From positions 125,197 through 189,196 of the forward strand of contig CAJTFL010000009.1 of the NCBI GenBank assembly GCA_910575565.1: a stretch of DNA of 64,000 nt, in the 5' to 3' direction. A program made the translations under genes and the position numbers. Position 1 is the stretch's first letter; every line of letters starts with the position of its first letter. Shown here in pieces: positions 51,733 to 61,491 of this stretch. The notes beneath the pieces are model-generated. The model was not told where the DNA came from. It was given only the letters and a program-made list of their open reading frames with translations, and made no database searches. The stretch comes from Lachnospiraceae bacterium (lineage in GTDB: Bacteria > Bacillota > Clostridia > Lachnospirales > Lachnospiraceae).

Positions 51733-52563
51733 CTATTTTTCCTGGCAGGCTGAAAATTTTTCGTGGAAGTAGTTGATTTCCGCCCCTAAAAACAGGATGC
51801 AGATGCAGAAATACAGCCACAGCATCAAAAGGATAATGGCAGTTAAGCTTCCGTACATATAGGAGTAGCTGCTAAAATGGTTGAAGTAGAGGGAAAAGGC
51901 GTAGGAGAAGCCGATCCAGCAAAGGGTGGAAAAAATAGCTCCCGGAAGCTGAAGCCACAAGCTTTGCTTCCGGTCAGGGATTACCGCGTACAGGCCGGCA
52001 AAGATGATGGTCAGGATGGTTAAGGCCAGCAATGTGCGGAAATTGATCAAAAAGAAGGTGACATTCCCTAAAACCGGGAAAAGGCGGAGCACCAGGTTTT
52101 GCAGGGAGTTGCCGAATACCAAAAGCACTAAGGAGATCAGGCAGGCGGCGGCAAAAAGGAGGGTGTAGCCGGTGCAGACTAAGCGGGAGAGCAGATATCC
52201 CCTCCGCCCGCTGCACCCTAAAATCCGGTTCAATCCCCGGTTCATGCTTAACATCCCCTTGGAAGCGGACCAGACAGCTAAAAGGGCGGTAAGGGAAAGG
52301 ATTTTCCCAGGGGACTTAGTGAATAAGTCATCCACTACGGAAACCGTGGTGGATTTTAACATCTCCGGCATTATGGATACCAAAGTGGATAAAAGGTCTG
52401 CTTTTGAGATGGAAGGGATCAGCTGTATGGCGGTCAGCAGCACCATGATAAAGGGGAAGGCAGACAGCAGGATAAAGAAGGATGCCTGCGCGGCATAGAC
52501 AGAGATCTCATCTTTAGCGTATTTTTCTTTTATCCGTATCACATAAAGCAGAAATTTAATCAT
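51733..52563 (-). CDS. YihY/BrkB-family membrane protein
   Basis: 276 residues with six hydrophobic segments; N-terminal SVYAAQASFFILLSAFPFIM and central WSASKGMLSMNRGLNRI motif are typical of YihY/virulence factor BrkB proteins (formerly RNase BN). The function is not established, presumably membrane transport. Read divergently to nothing and followed on the minus strand side by DUF362 upstream. Confidence 0.88.
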   Translation of the reverse strand: MIKFLLYVIRIKEKYAKDEISVYAAQASFFILLSAFPFIMVLLTAIQLIPSISKADLLSTLVSIMPEMLKSTTVSVVDDLFTKSPGKILSLTALLAVWSASKGMLSMNRGLNRILGCSGRRGYLLSRLVCTGYTLLFAAACLISLVLLVFGNSLQNLVLRLFPVLGNVTFFLINFRTLLALTILTIIFAGLYAVIPDRKQSLWLQLPGAIFSTLCWIGFSYAFSLYFNHFSSYSYMYGSLTAIILLMLWLYFCICILFLGAEINYFHEKFSACQEK

Positions 52564-52674
52564 GTTTTCTATCCTTTTCCTTGCTATGTTCTCCTTACTA
52601 TGTCGAGTTATGGTTTTATCATCGCGTCGCAGTCTGAAAATTATCTTTGTTTTAAATTCATTTTCAGATTAGAA

Positions 52675-53769
52675 TCATTTCCAGTTTTCTTCCAGAAATG
52701 CCACCATATCCACCGCTTTGGGCGGGCATCCCTTTAAGGATTTGGCAAACCCGCAGGTGCACTGGCCTACGCCAATCTCCCCGGACTGACCCTTATAGCC
52801 CTGGCCGATGCACACAGGAGGCAGGCCTTTTTGCAGCTTTCCGGAATCGTTTAAACGGTCAAGGGCATAGATCAGGGAGCCGTAGCAGGCGCTGCAGGCA
52901 TCCTTCTGAACCGTGAATTTCGCCAGGCTCTGCACCCGCCTGGTCATTTTAATTTCCCCCTTCCCTCCCCGGTCTTCATTTAAGTATATGAAATTGGCAT
53001 GGGCCGTATCCGTGCTTCCTACCCCTAATTTTTCCGCCATTCGGATATAGGGGATATCGTCTGCCGAGTATCCCATGCAGTCGCAGACGTAGCTGTCGCA
53101 GAGCACCGGATCGATGAAGCCAAGCACCCGGTTCATGGTAACGGGATTGCCGCCTTCCTCAAAATCTAAGTCGCCGCAGATATTGTCCACCAGGATAAAA
53201 TGGCTGGGGGCGATAACGCCCAGATGGGCGATGGGCTTGTGCAGGCCTAAGGTGTGGAATCTCCGCTTTTCTTTGTTGGGGATCATGCCCTTGCAGTTTT
53301 TTAAGGCACAGGTGATGGTGGTCTGGCAGTGGCCTTTTAATACCGGCATATTGATCATATAGTCTACGGCAGCCACTTTATCGCAGAGGGCAATCTTCAT
53401 CCCCTTGGCGTCATACTCCGTGTAACTGTCTTTCTGCAGGTCGATAAGGGGCACATTGTAGCGCCTGGAAACTTCCCTGTAACCGGCGGCTGAAAAGGCA
53501 GACTGGGTATTGTCCCCGACCCAGGAACCTTCCATGATGGAAAGGTTTTGGAAGCCGTGATCCTGCAGATACTCAATCGTCCCTGCCAGCAGTTCGCTGT
53601 GGGTAGTGCCTCCGTTGGAAGGGTGGGAAGCTGTTACCAGGTTTGGTTTCAGCGCCACGGATTTTGTCCTCTCCCCTATCTGGGAAGCTAAGTCCGCCCG
53701 CTCCAGCACCTGTATGGCCATTTCCTTGTAATTTGTCCCGTGGATAATGATAATGTCGTTTTTGTTCAT
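52675..53769 (-). CDS. DUF362 domain protein with cysteine-rich C-terminus
   Basis: 364 residues. The DUF362 core (KPNLVTASHPSNGGTTHSEL, MINMPVLKGHCQTTITCALK, NCKGMIPNKEKRRFHTLGLH) is followed by C-terminal cysteines (DACSACYGSLIYALDR, GQCTCGFAKSLKGCPPKA) that could hold an iron-sulfur centre. Family members are proposed redox or metal-cofactor proteins; role here unknown. Divergent from the GntR gene with a 284-base intergenic region, so the regulator may control it. Confidence 0.85.
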   Translation of the reverse strand: MNKNDIIIIHGTNYKEMAIQVLERADLASQIGERTKSVALKPNLVTASHPSNGGTTHSELLAGTIEYLQDHGFQNLSIMEGSWVGDNTQSAFSAAGYREVSRRYNVPLIDLQKDSYTEYDAKGMKIALCDKVAAVDYMINMPVLKGHCQTTITCALKNCKGMIPNKEKRRFHTLGLHKPIAHLGVIAPSHFILVDNICGDLDFEEGGNPVTMNRVLGFIDPVLCDSYVCDCMGYSADDIPYIRMAEKLGVGSTDTAHANFIYLNEDRGGKGEIKMTRRVQSLAKFTVQKDACSACYGSLIYALDRLNDSGKLQKGLPPVCIGQGYKGQSGEIGVGQCTCGFAKSLKGCPPKAVDMVAFLEENWK

Positions 53770-54053
53770 AAATTCAGCTCCTTTTCCGGTTTATAAGGTG
53801 ACATAAGTCGTGATTTGATTAACATAAGTATTTTATGGAAACTAATCGGCGGGATAAGGAAAGCAGTAGGAGAACTACTGGCGTGCTTTTCCGTGGCGGA
53901 GGGAAGGATCACAGCCAAGCCATGTTGCAATTATAACATTCTTTTTTTCTTCCAGCAACAGAATCTATTGACGGATGGAGGGAAAATTGGTATCATTTTT
54001 ATGAATTTATAAAGGGGATTAATACTAGAATTGATAAATTTGATGAGGATGCT

Positions 54054-54692
54054 ATGACGCTGAAAGAAGAAATTTACCATAAAATGTATGAGGATATTGT
54101 GTCCGGGAATTATGCTCCCAATGACATTATCACAGAGGCCAGCCTGATTGCGAAGTATAAGGTTAGCAAATCACCGATCCGGGAGGCGCTGATTGAATTG
54201 TGCAAGGACGGGGTTTTGCAGAGCCTTCCCCGGCTGGGCTACCAGGTGGTTCCGGTTTCCTTAAAAGAGGTGCTGGATGTTATTGATTTTCGGATTGACG
54301 TGGAGCTGGCCGGACTGAAGAGGAGCTTTGGGAACCTGGATGAGGGAAGCTTAAGGGAGCTGGAAAAGATAGCCCATATCCCGGAAAAGGAGCTGGAAAA
54401 CCCCAAGTGGGATCAGAACTTAAATTTCCATACCAGCCTTTATGAGCTGAGCGATAACCAGTACGGGCTTTTGGAGCTGCAGAAGGTTATGCGGGAAAAT
54501 GAACGATTCCTGTCCCAGCATTTCCAAAGCGCCTGGACCAGCGCCTCCATGCACACCATGGGATTCCATGATGAGATTATCGATGCCCTTCGAAAAGGGA
54601 ACTTAGAAAAGGCTCTTGGCTTTTTGGAGGCGGATATTCGGGCGATCAAGGATGAGATATTGAAACGGTATAGCTTTTTTGGGGGCAGTTAG
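54054..54692 (+). CDS. GntR-family regulator (FCD subfamily)
   Basis: 212 residues. N-terminal winged helix (IYHKMYEDIVSGNYAPNDII, KVSKSPIREALIELCKDGVL) and a C-terminal all-helical FCD domain with the metal/ligand residues (FHTSLYELSDN, HDEIIDALRKGN). Located between the divergent DUF362 gene and the ABC exporter pair, either of which could be its target. GAGGATG precedes the ATG. Confidence 0.9.
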   Translation: MTLKEEIYHKMYEDIVSGNYAPNDIITEASLIAKYKVSKSPIREALIELCKDGVLQSLPRLGYQVVPVSLKEVLDVIDFRIDVELAGLKRSFGNLDEGSLRELEKIAHIPEKELENPKWDQNLNFHTSLYELSDNQYGLLELQKVMRENERFLSQHFQSAWTSASMHTMGFHDEIIDALRKGNLEKALGFLEADIRAIKDEILKRYSFFGGS

Positions 54693-54925
54693 AAGCGGAT
54701 TGTGTTTTTTTAATGTATCACATGATGTTTCATCGGTGCTGCTTCTTTTGTCATTTTGTTCGCCCTTTATTGCCGTTATCTATATTATTACGGCTGTATT
54801 TCTTATGATTTTTAAGAAGTTTCCTAATGTTTGTTGGGGAATTATTGTAATTGCGATTAACGCTTATTGCCGGGCGCATCGGCATAGGAGAAGAATTTGG
54901 AAAAATAGGAGACAGAGGAACCCAT

Positions 54926-56689
54926 ATGAAAAGACTGTTGCATTATTTATCAAATTACAAGCTGGAAAGCATTTTAGGGCCTTTGTTTAAGATGCTGGAG
55001 GCCAGTTTCGAACTGTTCGTCCCCCTTGTAGTTGCCAGCATGATTGACAAAGGGATTAAACACCAGGATGTGGCGTATATTTTAAGGATGGGCGGCATCC
55101 TGATTCTTTTGGGGATTATCGGCCTGGCCTGTTCCCTGACGGCTCAGTATTTTGCGGCAAAGACGGCAGTGTCCACGGCGTCTTGCCTGCGGAATGATTT
55201 GTTCTTCCATATTTCCCATCTTTCCTACCCGGAGATCGACGGGGTGGGCACGTCTACACTGATTACCAGGATGACCAGCGACATTAACCAGGTGCAGACG
55301 GGGATCAATATGGTGCTCAGGCTCTTCCTTCGTTCCCCCTTTGTGGTGTTTGGCGCCATGGTTATGGCTTTCACCGTGGATGTTAAGGCGGCCATGGCCT
55401 TTGTGGTGGTTATCCCCCTGCTTTCCGCGGTGGTATTCGGCATTTTGCTGATCAGTATGCCCCTTTACAAAAAGGTACAGAAGCAGCTGGATCAAGTGAT
55501 GCTGACCACCAGGGAAAACCTTTTTGGGGTGCGGGTTATCCGGGCCTTTAACCGGCAGAAAAGTGAGACGGCCCGCTTTGAGGAGGAGAACGGCCTTTTA
55601 GTCAGGTTCCAGGTGTTCGTAGGGAAGATCTCGGCTCTCCTTAACCCGATTACGTATATTATGATTAATTTTGCCACCATAGCGGTGATTTGGATTGGCG
55701 CTAAGCAGGTGGACGGCGGGATGATTACCCAGGGAAAAGTGGTGGCCTTGGTTAACTATATGTCCCAGATCTTAGTGGAGCTGATTAAGCTGGCGAACCT
55801 GATTATCACCATCTCCAAATCCATAGCCTGCATGAACCGGGTGGATTCCGTGTTTAAGCTGGAGCCAAGCATCCGGGAAAAGGCAGGTGCGTCAGGAACA
55901 GGGGAGGCTTTTCCCGGCGAGGCAGGGGCGGCTGTGCCCAAGGTGGAATTTCGCCAGGTATCGGCTCTCTATGCGGGGGCAAAGGAAGAGGCTCTTTCGG
56001 ACATTTGCTTTTCCGCAGGGAAAGGAGAGACTATCGGGATTATCGGCGGGACGGGCTCCGGCAAGTCTACGCTGGTTAACTTAATTCCCAGGTTTTATGA
56101 TATTGCCTCTGGAAGCCTTTTGGTCAATGGCGTGGAGGTGAAGGATTATTCCTTGGGAAGGCTTAGGGAGGCCATCGGCGTAGTGCCCCAGAAGGCGGTT
56201 CTGTTCCAGGGAAGCCTTCGGGAAAATATGCGCTGGGGCAAGGAGGATGCCAGCGATGAGGAGATCTACCGTGCCCTGGACATTGCCCAGGCAAGGGAAT
56301 TTGTGGAGCAGAAGGGCAAGGGGCTTGACTTAATGATCGAGCAGGGCGGACGGAATCTGTCCGGCGGGCAGAAGCAGCGCCTTACCATAGCCAGGGCGTT
56401 GGTGAAAAACCCGGAAATCCTGATCCTGGACGACAGCGCTTCGGCCCTGGACTTTGCCACGGATGCGAAGTTAAGGAAGGCAATTAAAGAAAATACTCAG
56501 GATATGACGGTGTTTTTGGTATCCCAGCGGGCAGCGACCATTAAAAACGCGGATCAGATCCTGGTTTTGGATGACGGAAAGCTTGCGGGAAAAGGAACCC
56601 ACAAAGAATTATTGAATCAGTGTGAGCTATATCGGGAGATCTGCCTGTCGCAGTTTTCCAGGGAGGAGGTAGAGCGGGATGGCCGGTAA
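54926..56689 (+). CDS. ABC exporter half-transporter 1 (degenerate catalytic site)
   Basis: 587 residues: six-helix membrane domain (1-315) and ATPase domain with Walker A GGTGSGKST, signature NLSGGQKQR, Walker B LILDDSASALD. The catalytic Glu after Walker B is Asp, the signature is canonical. AGAGGA lies six bases before ATG 54926. It overlaps the next gene by 11 bases. Together they form a heterodimeric multidrug/lipid-type exporter; the substrate is unknown. Confidence 0.92.
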   Translation: MKRLLHYLSNYKLESILGPLFKMLEASFELFVPLVVASMIDKGIKHQDVAYILRMGGILILLGIIGLACSLTAQYFAAKTAVSTASCLRNDLFFHISHLSYPEIDGVGTSTLITRMTSDINQVQTGINMVLRLFLRSPFVVFGAMVMAFTVDVKAAMAFVVVIPLLSAVVFGILLISMPLYKKVQKQLDQVMLTTRENLFGVRVIRAFNRQKSETARFEEENGLLVRFQVFVGKISALLNPITYIMINFATIAVIWIGAKQVDGGMITQGKVVALVNYMSQILVELIKLANLIITISKSIACMNRVDSVFKLEPSIREKAGASGTGEAFPGEAGAAVPKVEFRQVSALYAGAKEEALSDICFSAGKGETIGIIGGTGSGKSTLVNLIPRFYDIASGSLLVNGVEVKDYSLGRLREAIGVVPQKAVLFQGSLRENMRWGKEDASDEEIYRALDIAQAREFVEQKGKGLDLMIEQGGRNLSGGQKQRLTIARALVKNPEILILDDSASALDFATDAKLRKAIKENTQDMTVFLVSQRAATIKNADQILVLDDGKLAGKGTHKELLNQCELYREICLSQFSREEVERDGR

Positions 56690-58445
56690 GAAAAAATTGG
56701 ACAAGGCGGTTTCCACAGCTACCATAAAGCGGATTTTAACGTATATTAAGAAGTACCGGGTGGGAGTGGCGGCTTCACTTCTGATGGCGGCCGTCACGGT
56801 GGCTTTGACCCTTTATGTGCCGGTATTAATCGGCCAGGGGGTGGATCTCATCCTGGAGCCCGGGCAGGTGGACTATGCAGGTTTGACGAAGATTTTGGCA
56901 AAGATCGGCGTGCTGGTGCTGATTACGGCGGCGGCTCAGTGGCTGATGAACCACATTAATAACGTGATCACCTACCGGGTGGTAAAGGATATCCGGACGA
57001 GGGTATTTAACCATCTGGAGGTGCTGCCCTTAAGCTACCTGGATGTGCATCCTACCGGCGATGTGGTCAGCCGGGTGATCGCCGATATCGACCAGTTTTC
57101 GGAAGGGCTTCTCCTTGGGTTTACCCAGCTGTTTACCGGGGTGATGACCATAGGGGGAACGCTTTTGTTTATGCTGTCCATTAATCCCCTGATTACCTTG
57201 GTGGTGGTATGCATTACACCCGTTTCTTTCCTGGTGGCGAATTTTATCGCGAAAAAAACCTTTGCCATGTTCCAAAAGCAGTCTAAGGCCAGGGGGGAGC
57301 TGACTTCCCTGATCGACGAAACTTTGGGGAACTTAAAGGTAGTCCAGGCCTTTAACCATCAGGAGAAGGATCAGGAGAAATTTGAGGAGATTAACCGGAG
57401 GCTTGGGGGATACAGCCTGCGGGCTACCTTCTTTTCCTCCATCACTAACCCAGCTACCCGGTTTGTCAACGGCCTGGTCTACGCGGGAGTAGGCACTGCC
57501 GGAGCCTACGGGGTAATCCGCGGCTTCTTATCCGTAGGCCAGCTTTCCAGCTTTTTAAACTATGCCAACCAGTATACCAAGCCCTTTAATGAGATTTCCG
57601 GGGTGGTGACGGAGCTGCAGAACGCCATCGCTTCCGCTTCCCGGGTGTTTGACTTAATGGATCAGAAGGCCATACCGAAGGATGATAGGGATGCGGCAAA
57701 GCTTGGCCAGGTGTCCGGGGAAGTTACCCTGGATCACGTGGATTTCTCCTATGTGCCGGAGGTAAGCCTGATTGAGAATTTCAGCCTGAAGGTAAAGCCG
57801 GGGCAAAGGATTGCCTTAGTGGGGCCTACCGGATGCGGGAAAACCACGGTGATCAATCTGCTTATGCGGTTTTACGATGTGAACCGGGGGAGCATCCAGG
57901 TGGACGGCCACGATATCCGAAATGTCACCAGGAAAAGCCTGCGCACCAGCTACGGCATGGTTCTCCAGGAAACTTGGCTGAAATCCGGAACTATCCGGGA
58001 GAATATCGCTTACGGAAGGCCGGAAGCTTCCCTTGAAGAGGTAATTGCAGCGGCAAAGGAAGCCCACGCCCACAGTTTTATCAAGCGTATGCCCAAGGGA
58101 TATGATACGATGATTTCCGAGGACGGGGGGAACCTGTCCCAAGGCCAGAAGCAGCTGCTCTGCATAGCCAGGGTGATGCTTTGCCTGCCGCCTATGCTGA
58201 TCTTGGATGAGGCGACCTCATCCATCGATACCCGGACGGAGATCCGGATCCAGAGGGCTTTTTCCAAGATGATGGAAGGGCGCACCAGCTTTATCGTGGC
58301 CCATAGGCTTTCCACCATCAAGGAAGCGGACGTGATTCTGGTGATGAAGGACGGGCATATTATTGAGCAGGGCAGCCATGAAGCCCTTTTGGAACAGGGC
58401 GGCTTCTATGCGGAGCTTTACCAGAGCCAGTTTGCGGTGAGTTAG
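56679..58445 (+). CDS. ABC exporter half-transporter 2 (consensus catalytic site)
   Basis: 588 residues: six membrane helices and an ATPase domain with Walker A GPTGCGKTT, signature NLSQGQKQL (second position deviates from LSGGQ), Walker B LILDEATSSID with catalytic Glu. Paired with the upstream half, its Glu and the partner's LSGGQ make the active site, while the partner's Asp and this LSQGQ make the degenerate one, as in TM287/288-type exporters. Confidence 0.92.
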   Translation: MAGKKKLDKAVSTATIKRILTYIKKYRVGVAASLLMAAVTVALTLYVPVLIGQGVDLILEPGQVDYAGLTKILAKIGVLVLITAAAQWLMNHINNVITYRVVKDIRTRVFNHLEVLPLSYLDVHPTGDVVSRVIADIDQFSEGLLLGFTQLFTGVMTIGGTLLFMLSINPLITLVVVCITPVSFLVANFIAKKTFAMFQKQSKARGELTSLIDETLGNLKVVQAFNHQEKDQEKFEEINRRLGGYSLRATFFSSITNPATRFVNGLVYAGVGTAGAYGVIRGFLSVGQLSSFLNYANQYTKPFNEISGVVTELQNAIASASRVFDLMDQKAIPKDDRDAAKLGQVSGEVTLDHVDFSYVPEVSLIENFSLKVKPGQRIALVGPTGCGKTTVINLLMRFYDVNRGSIQVDGHDIRNVTRKSLRTSYGMVLQETWLKSGTIRENIAYGRPEASLEEVIAAAKEAHAHSFIKRMPKGYDTMISEDGGNLSQGQKQLLCIARVMLCLPPMLILDEATSSIDTRTEIRIQRAFSKMMEGRTSFIVAHRLSTIKEADVILVMKDGHIIEQGSHEALLEQGGFYAELYQSQFAVS

Positions 58446-58498
58446 TGTGCTGCATTTAAAAGTTACATTAAGAAATTTGGTAACGGTTCAGACGGCAG

Positions 58499-58560
58499 GG
58501 AATTTGACTTAAATTTGGAACATCAAGCTTGCTTGTAAGTCCCAATTCAGGTCAAATTCC
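58499..58560 (+). repeat. Hairpin E, 62 nt with ~22-bp imperfect stem
   Basis: GGAATTTGACTTAAATTTGGAAC pairs with GTCCCAATTCAGGTCAAATTCC (58539-58560) with few mismatches and wobbles; loop around ATCAAGCTTGCTTGTAA. Same total length and stem length as hairpin D, different sequence. It lies 54 bases after the ABC exporter operon and has no T-run. Confidence 0.75.
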
Positions 58561-58690
58561 ACATCGGATGGATATTCCAGCTTTTGTCTGGTACAAACGG
58601 GCAAGAAAATGTCCCGTCGGAATGGTTACGGAATCTGAGGACAAAGAATTGCCAGCGGACGTTTTGGTAATTATTGAAAATTTATTCTTT

Positions 58691-59012
58691 GTCAACTTGG
58701 ATAACTGGGGGAGTGAATTTTGACGCTGGGCTGTTTCGGATGATGTTGGGAGGTGGATGGAATTAGCTGGTGTTTCTTATGATAGGTTTATTGGCTTAGA
58801 GGAAACACGTAAGCTGGCGGATTCGCCGTCTGTGGTGGATGTACACACGAAAACGTGCTCTCGCCTGACATAAAACGGAACGGACGCAAACTCGAAAAGA
58901 CCTCGCTAAGTGCCGCCGTTTTATACGGTTTTCTTCGTGTACACGCAACGCAGTACTAGGTACTGGATGCCTGAAAATGCCACTTTTCGCTTGCCAGTAC
59001 AGCAGCGGAGCC
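58691..59012 (+). repeat. Inverted long repeat, copy 2
   Basis: Plus-strand counterpart of the minus strand of 28724-29117, sharing the GTCAACTTGGATAACTGGGG start, an indel-free middle, element C and the CAGCGGAGCC end. Homologous recombination between the copies would invert the ~30 kb between them. No gene is recognised; the 58446-59100 interval otherwise holds hairpin E and the terminator at 59071. Confidence 0.75.
58825..58959 (+). repeat. Hairpin element C (conserved core, mosaic right arm)
   Basis: The core is about 85-90% like element B's complement (ATAAAACGGAACGGAC, CTCGAAAAGACCTCGCTAAG, GCCGCCGTTTTATACGG). The left arm GCCGTCTGTGGTGGATGTAC resembles B's arm, but the right arm switches after CGTGTAC to ACGCAACGCAGTACTAG, the arm of hairpin D. 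So C is a mosaic whose outer arms no longer pair fully. Confidence 0.8.
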
Positions 59013-59070
59013 AGGCCATGCTTGCCCTCTCTGCAGGGACTGTAATCCTCCGATTACATAGAAACCACAA

Positions 59071-59106
59071 AAATAGCCGCCCCCCGACCAAAGGATGCGG
59101 CTATTT
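59071..59106 (-). terminator. Minus-strand terminator downstream of the IS110 remnant
   Basis: AAATAGCCGC (59071-59080) and GCGGCTATTT (59097-59106) form a 10-bp stem. On the minus strand the stem runs into TTTTTGTGG, so it terminates leftward transcription. Confidence 0.8.
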
Positions 59107-59115
59107 CGTAATTTA

Positions 59116-59447
59116 CTAATCGGCTAACCGTCTATCGGTAGCTTCTGTTGGGCATCTGTTAGTGCAGATGTCCTTTTTTGTGTTCAATATACTACAATCT
59201 CCAAAATGCTTTTGCACATATCTGTAATGGCTCCATAGAGAATTCTCAGTAAAGGGAAAGGGTTGCTGCCTGTCTGGCGCTATTGCTATATGGATTTGCA
59301 GGAAATCTGCCGTTTTATTTCCCGTGGCAATTCTTGATTTAATGAATATTTTTCTTGGATTTCCCAAGTCTGCGAAGAGAAAAATCAAGGTTTTCTTTCC
59401 CTTAGAGAACCATTTTTTCTCCTGGTTATGGTAACATCGACGTAATT
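59116..59447 (-). pseudogene. Unidentified open frame downstream of the IS110 remnant
   Basis: A minus-strand frame of ~110-128 residues ends ten bases before a minus-strand terminator. It is basic, has no recognised motif (for example GKKTLIFLFADLGNPRKIF and HYRYVQKHFGDCSI) and overlaps the transposase frame in a different phase. It may be host sequence disrupted by the insertion or a spurious frame. Confidence 0.3.
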
Positions 59448-59825
59448 CTACCACACATCGCGAAGAAATGCTACTTCTTTTTTTCGGGAATAAAGCTGCC
59501 ATTCAGAATCCCGCATGTCTGTTTTCTTGCCAGGGACGTTCTTCATATGGCGTGCGTTTACAACCAGCAAAGTAATATCGCCGCCAAACGCTTCTTCGAG
59601 TATTTCATAAATAGGCATCCAGTAAATACCTGTGCTTTCCATAGCGACATGATGGCAGTTTTGAGAAACGATCCAGTCCCGTAAAGCAATCATATCCGGG
59701 ATTAATGTGGTAAACTCCCGGATTTCAGAGTTTGTCGGCTTACCCAAAGGACCAGTCAGGATACAGGCAACAATTTTATCTTTGTGGACATCCAGCCCAC
59801 AGGAAATTTCCAGAAGGTCTTTCAT
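59448..59825 (-). pseudogene. Truncated IS110-family transposase
   Basis: About 126 residues of the N-terminal RuvC-like DEDD domain: GLDVHKDKIVACIL (first Asp), VAMESTGIYWMPIYEIL (Glu) and NARHMKNVPGKKTDMRDSEW (Asp pair). Full-length IS110 transposases are about 400 residues and end in a serine-containing domain, absent here; the frame breaks after DSEW. Start at 59825 follows AGGAGATG. It sits exactly at the junction to the AT-rich island. Confidence 0.88.
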
Positions 59826-60006
59826 ACAGAGCATCTCCTTTGCAATAGAATGGGCAGGAGATTTGCCCGAGGTGATACGGACTTTGCTACTCGTGCTAAC
59901 CATAAAAGGCGCGACAATATGCTGTGCTCAAGGGCAAAACATTTACGTTGAAAAACGGGGTGCAGATCCTCCAAGGTTCGTCCAAACTTAATCCTGCCTA
60001 AAACTA
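59826..60006 (-). mobile_element. Upstream non-coding end of the IS110 remnant
   Basis: About 180 bases upstream of the transposase start, up to the truncated GtrII-like frame, contain no gene. In IS110-family elements this end encodes the bridge RNA that pairs with donor and target DNA. Whether a bridge RNA fold survives cannot be told by eye; the extent is inferred. Confidence 0.4.
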
Positions 60007-60375
60007 TTATAAATCAAGACAGGAAGCTAAAACAGTAGTGGAGCCAGCCCCTCTTATTTTCATTATAGGCTGTGATAACCCTTCATGATTCGTTGAAAAG
60101 TTAATATTTAAAAATCCATTTTCGAATATAGCCTTCATAGCCACTAAGGAAAAACGCCCAATTGATATCCACCACTTGAGCACCCATTCGTAATTCTGAA
60201 GCATATCAATAGTATCAAACTGAGCAGCATAAAAGAAATATTTACTTCCATAACCTAATAATATAAAAGCCAAAATTGTTACGATTAAAAGCAAATTTCC
60301 ACATATGAATTGCATAAATTTCTGTTTTTCTGTATGTAAATATATATATAAATCACCCATCCATTTCTTTATCAT
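60007..60375 (-). pseudogene. GtrII-like membrane glucosyltransferase, 3'-truncated
   Basis: About 122 residues. A basic N-terminus, one strong membrane helix (LLLIVTILAFILLGYGSKYFF) and YEWVLKWWISIGRFSLVAMK resemble the start of GtrII-type membrane proteins, which are normally 400-500 residues with about ten helices. The frame ends at the IS110 end, so the rest was probably lost on insertion. It lies 37 bases downstream of gtrB on the same strand. AAAGGGG precedes the start. Confidence 0.6.
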
Positions 60376-60412
60376 TATGTCATTATCCCCTTTTTGTTGA
60401 ATTTCTATATCT

Positions 60413-61354
60413 CTATCCTATTTTTTCTATTTGCTCTTGATTTGTATCGGCAATAATATAATGCGGCCTATTCTTACTCTCCATATACAGTTTTGCAATA
60501 TATTGTCCAATTACACCAAGACAAAATAATTGCAACCCTCCTAAAAAAATAATAATGCAAACAATCGATGCCCATCCCGCTACGGGATCACCAAAATAAA
60601 GCCTTCTAAATATTAAAATCAAAAGTATAATAACGGATACTCCTGTCATTCCTATCCCTAACCATGAAGCTATGCTTAATGGCATTTGTGAAAAATTTAT
60701 AATTCCATCAAGTGCATATTTAAAAAGCTTCCAAAAATTCCATTTTGTTCTTCCCGCAATTCTTTCAACATTTTCAAAAGATATCCAATATGTCTTAAAA
60801 CCTACCCAGCCAAAAATCCCTTTAGAAAACCGATTATATTCTCCCATCTTGACGATTGCATTAACCATATCTTTTTTCATGAGCCTAAAATCTCTGGCTC
60901 CATCCACAATATCTGCATCTGAAATTCTATTAATTATTTTATAAAACTGTTTAGCAAACCATGAACGCAACAAAGGTTCTCCATCACGTGAAATGCGCCT
61001 TGTTGCAACACTATCAACCTCTTTTTCTTTTAAAATATGTAACATTTCAGGCAACAAGCAAGGTGGATCCTGCATATCCGCATCCATAACTGCCACATAT
61101 TCTCCCCTGGCATTACAAAAACCTGCATACATGGCCGCCTCTTTACCAAAATTTCTCGAAAGCGAAAAATACACAACATTTTTATTATTCTCCGCAAATA
61201 GTTTAATTGTTATCAAAGTTTTATCTGTCGAACCATCATCTACAAAAATTAATTCATACTCTTCTCTCATTTGATCTAATATTTTACATATTTCCGAATA
61301 AAAATATGGTAAAGCATCCTGTTCATTAAAACAGGGAATTATAAGAGATATCAT
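60413..61354 (-). CDS. GtrB-type polyprenyl-phosphate glycosyltransferase (GT2)
   Basis: 313 residues. GT-A domain (1-230) with SLIIPCFNEQDALPYFYSEI, FVDDGSTDKT and DADMQDPP, then two C-terminal membrane helices (ASWLGIGMTGVSVIILLILI region and the IVCIIIFLGGLQLFCLGVIG region). It transfers glucose or a similar sugar to undecaprenyl phosphate for modification of surface glycans; the partner GtrII-type transferase is truncated next door. GGAGGGAAA precedes ATG. Base composition is clearly AT-richer than the genes left of 59 kb. Confidence 0.9.
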   Translation of the reverse strand: MISLIIPCFNEQDALPYFYSEICKILDQMREEYELIFVDDGSTDKTLITIKLFAENNKNVVYFSLSRNFGKEAAMYAGFCNARGEYVAVMDADMQDPPCLLPEMLHILKEKEVDSVATRRISRDGEPLLRSWFAKQFYKIINRISDADIVDGARDFRLMKKDMVNAIVKMGEYNRFSKGIFGWVGFKTYWISFENVERIAGRTKWNFWKLFKYALDGIINFSQMPLSIASWLGIGMTGVSVIILLILIFRRLYFGDPVAGWASIVCIIIFLGGLQLFCLGVIGQYIAKLYMESKNRPHYIIADTNQEQIEKIG

Positions 61355-61491
61355 TTTCCCTCCATATTCTTTTCCTAATAGGTACTATTTTTCACAAATA
61401 ATTACCATCTTATAATTTCTAAATGATGACTATAGAACATTAAATGGATACTTATAAAGCAATAAAAATCTTTTGATTAACTAATATATTT

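Noticed and set aside
54679..54925. A hydrophobic frame between the GntR gene and the ABC exporter
   Set aside because: It overlaps the end of the GntR gene and the ABC ribosome site, and shows no family pattern or ribosome site of its own.
58529..58723. A 64-codon plus-strand frame ending VNLDNWGSEF
   Set aside because: It starts inside hairpin E, has no ribosome site or motif, and the homologous copy near 29.1 kb preserves only the last few codons.
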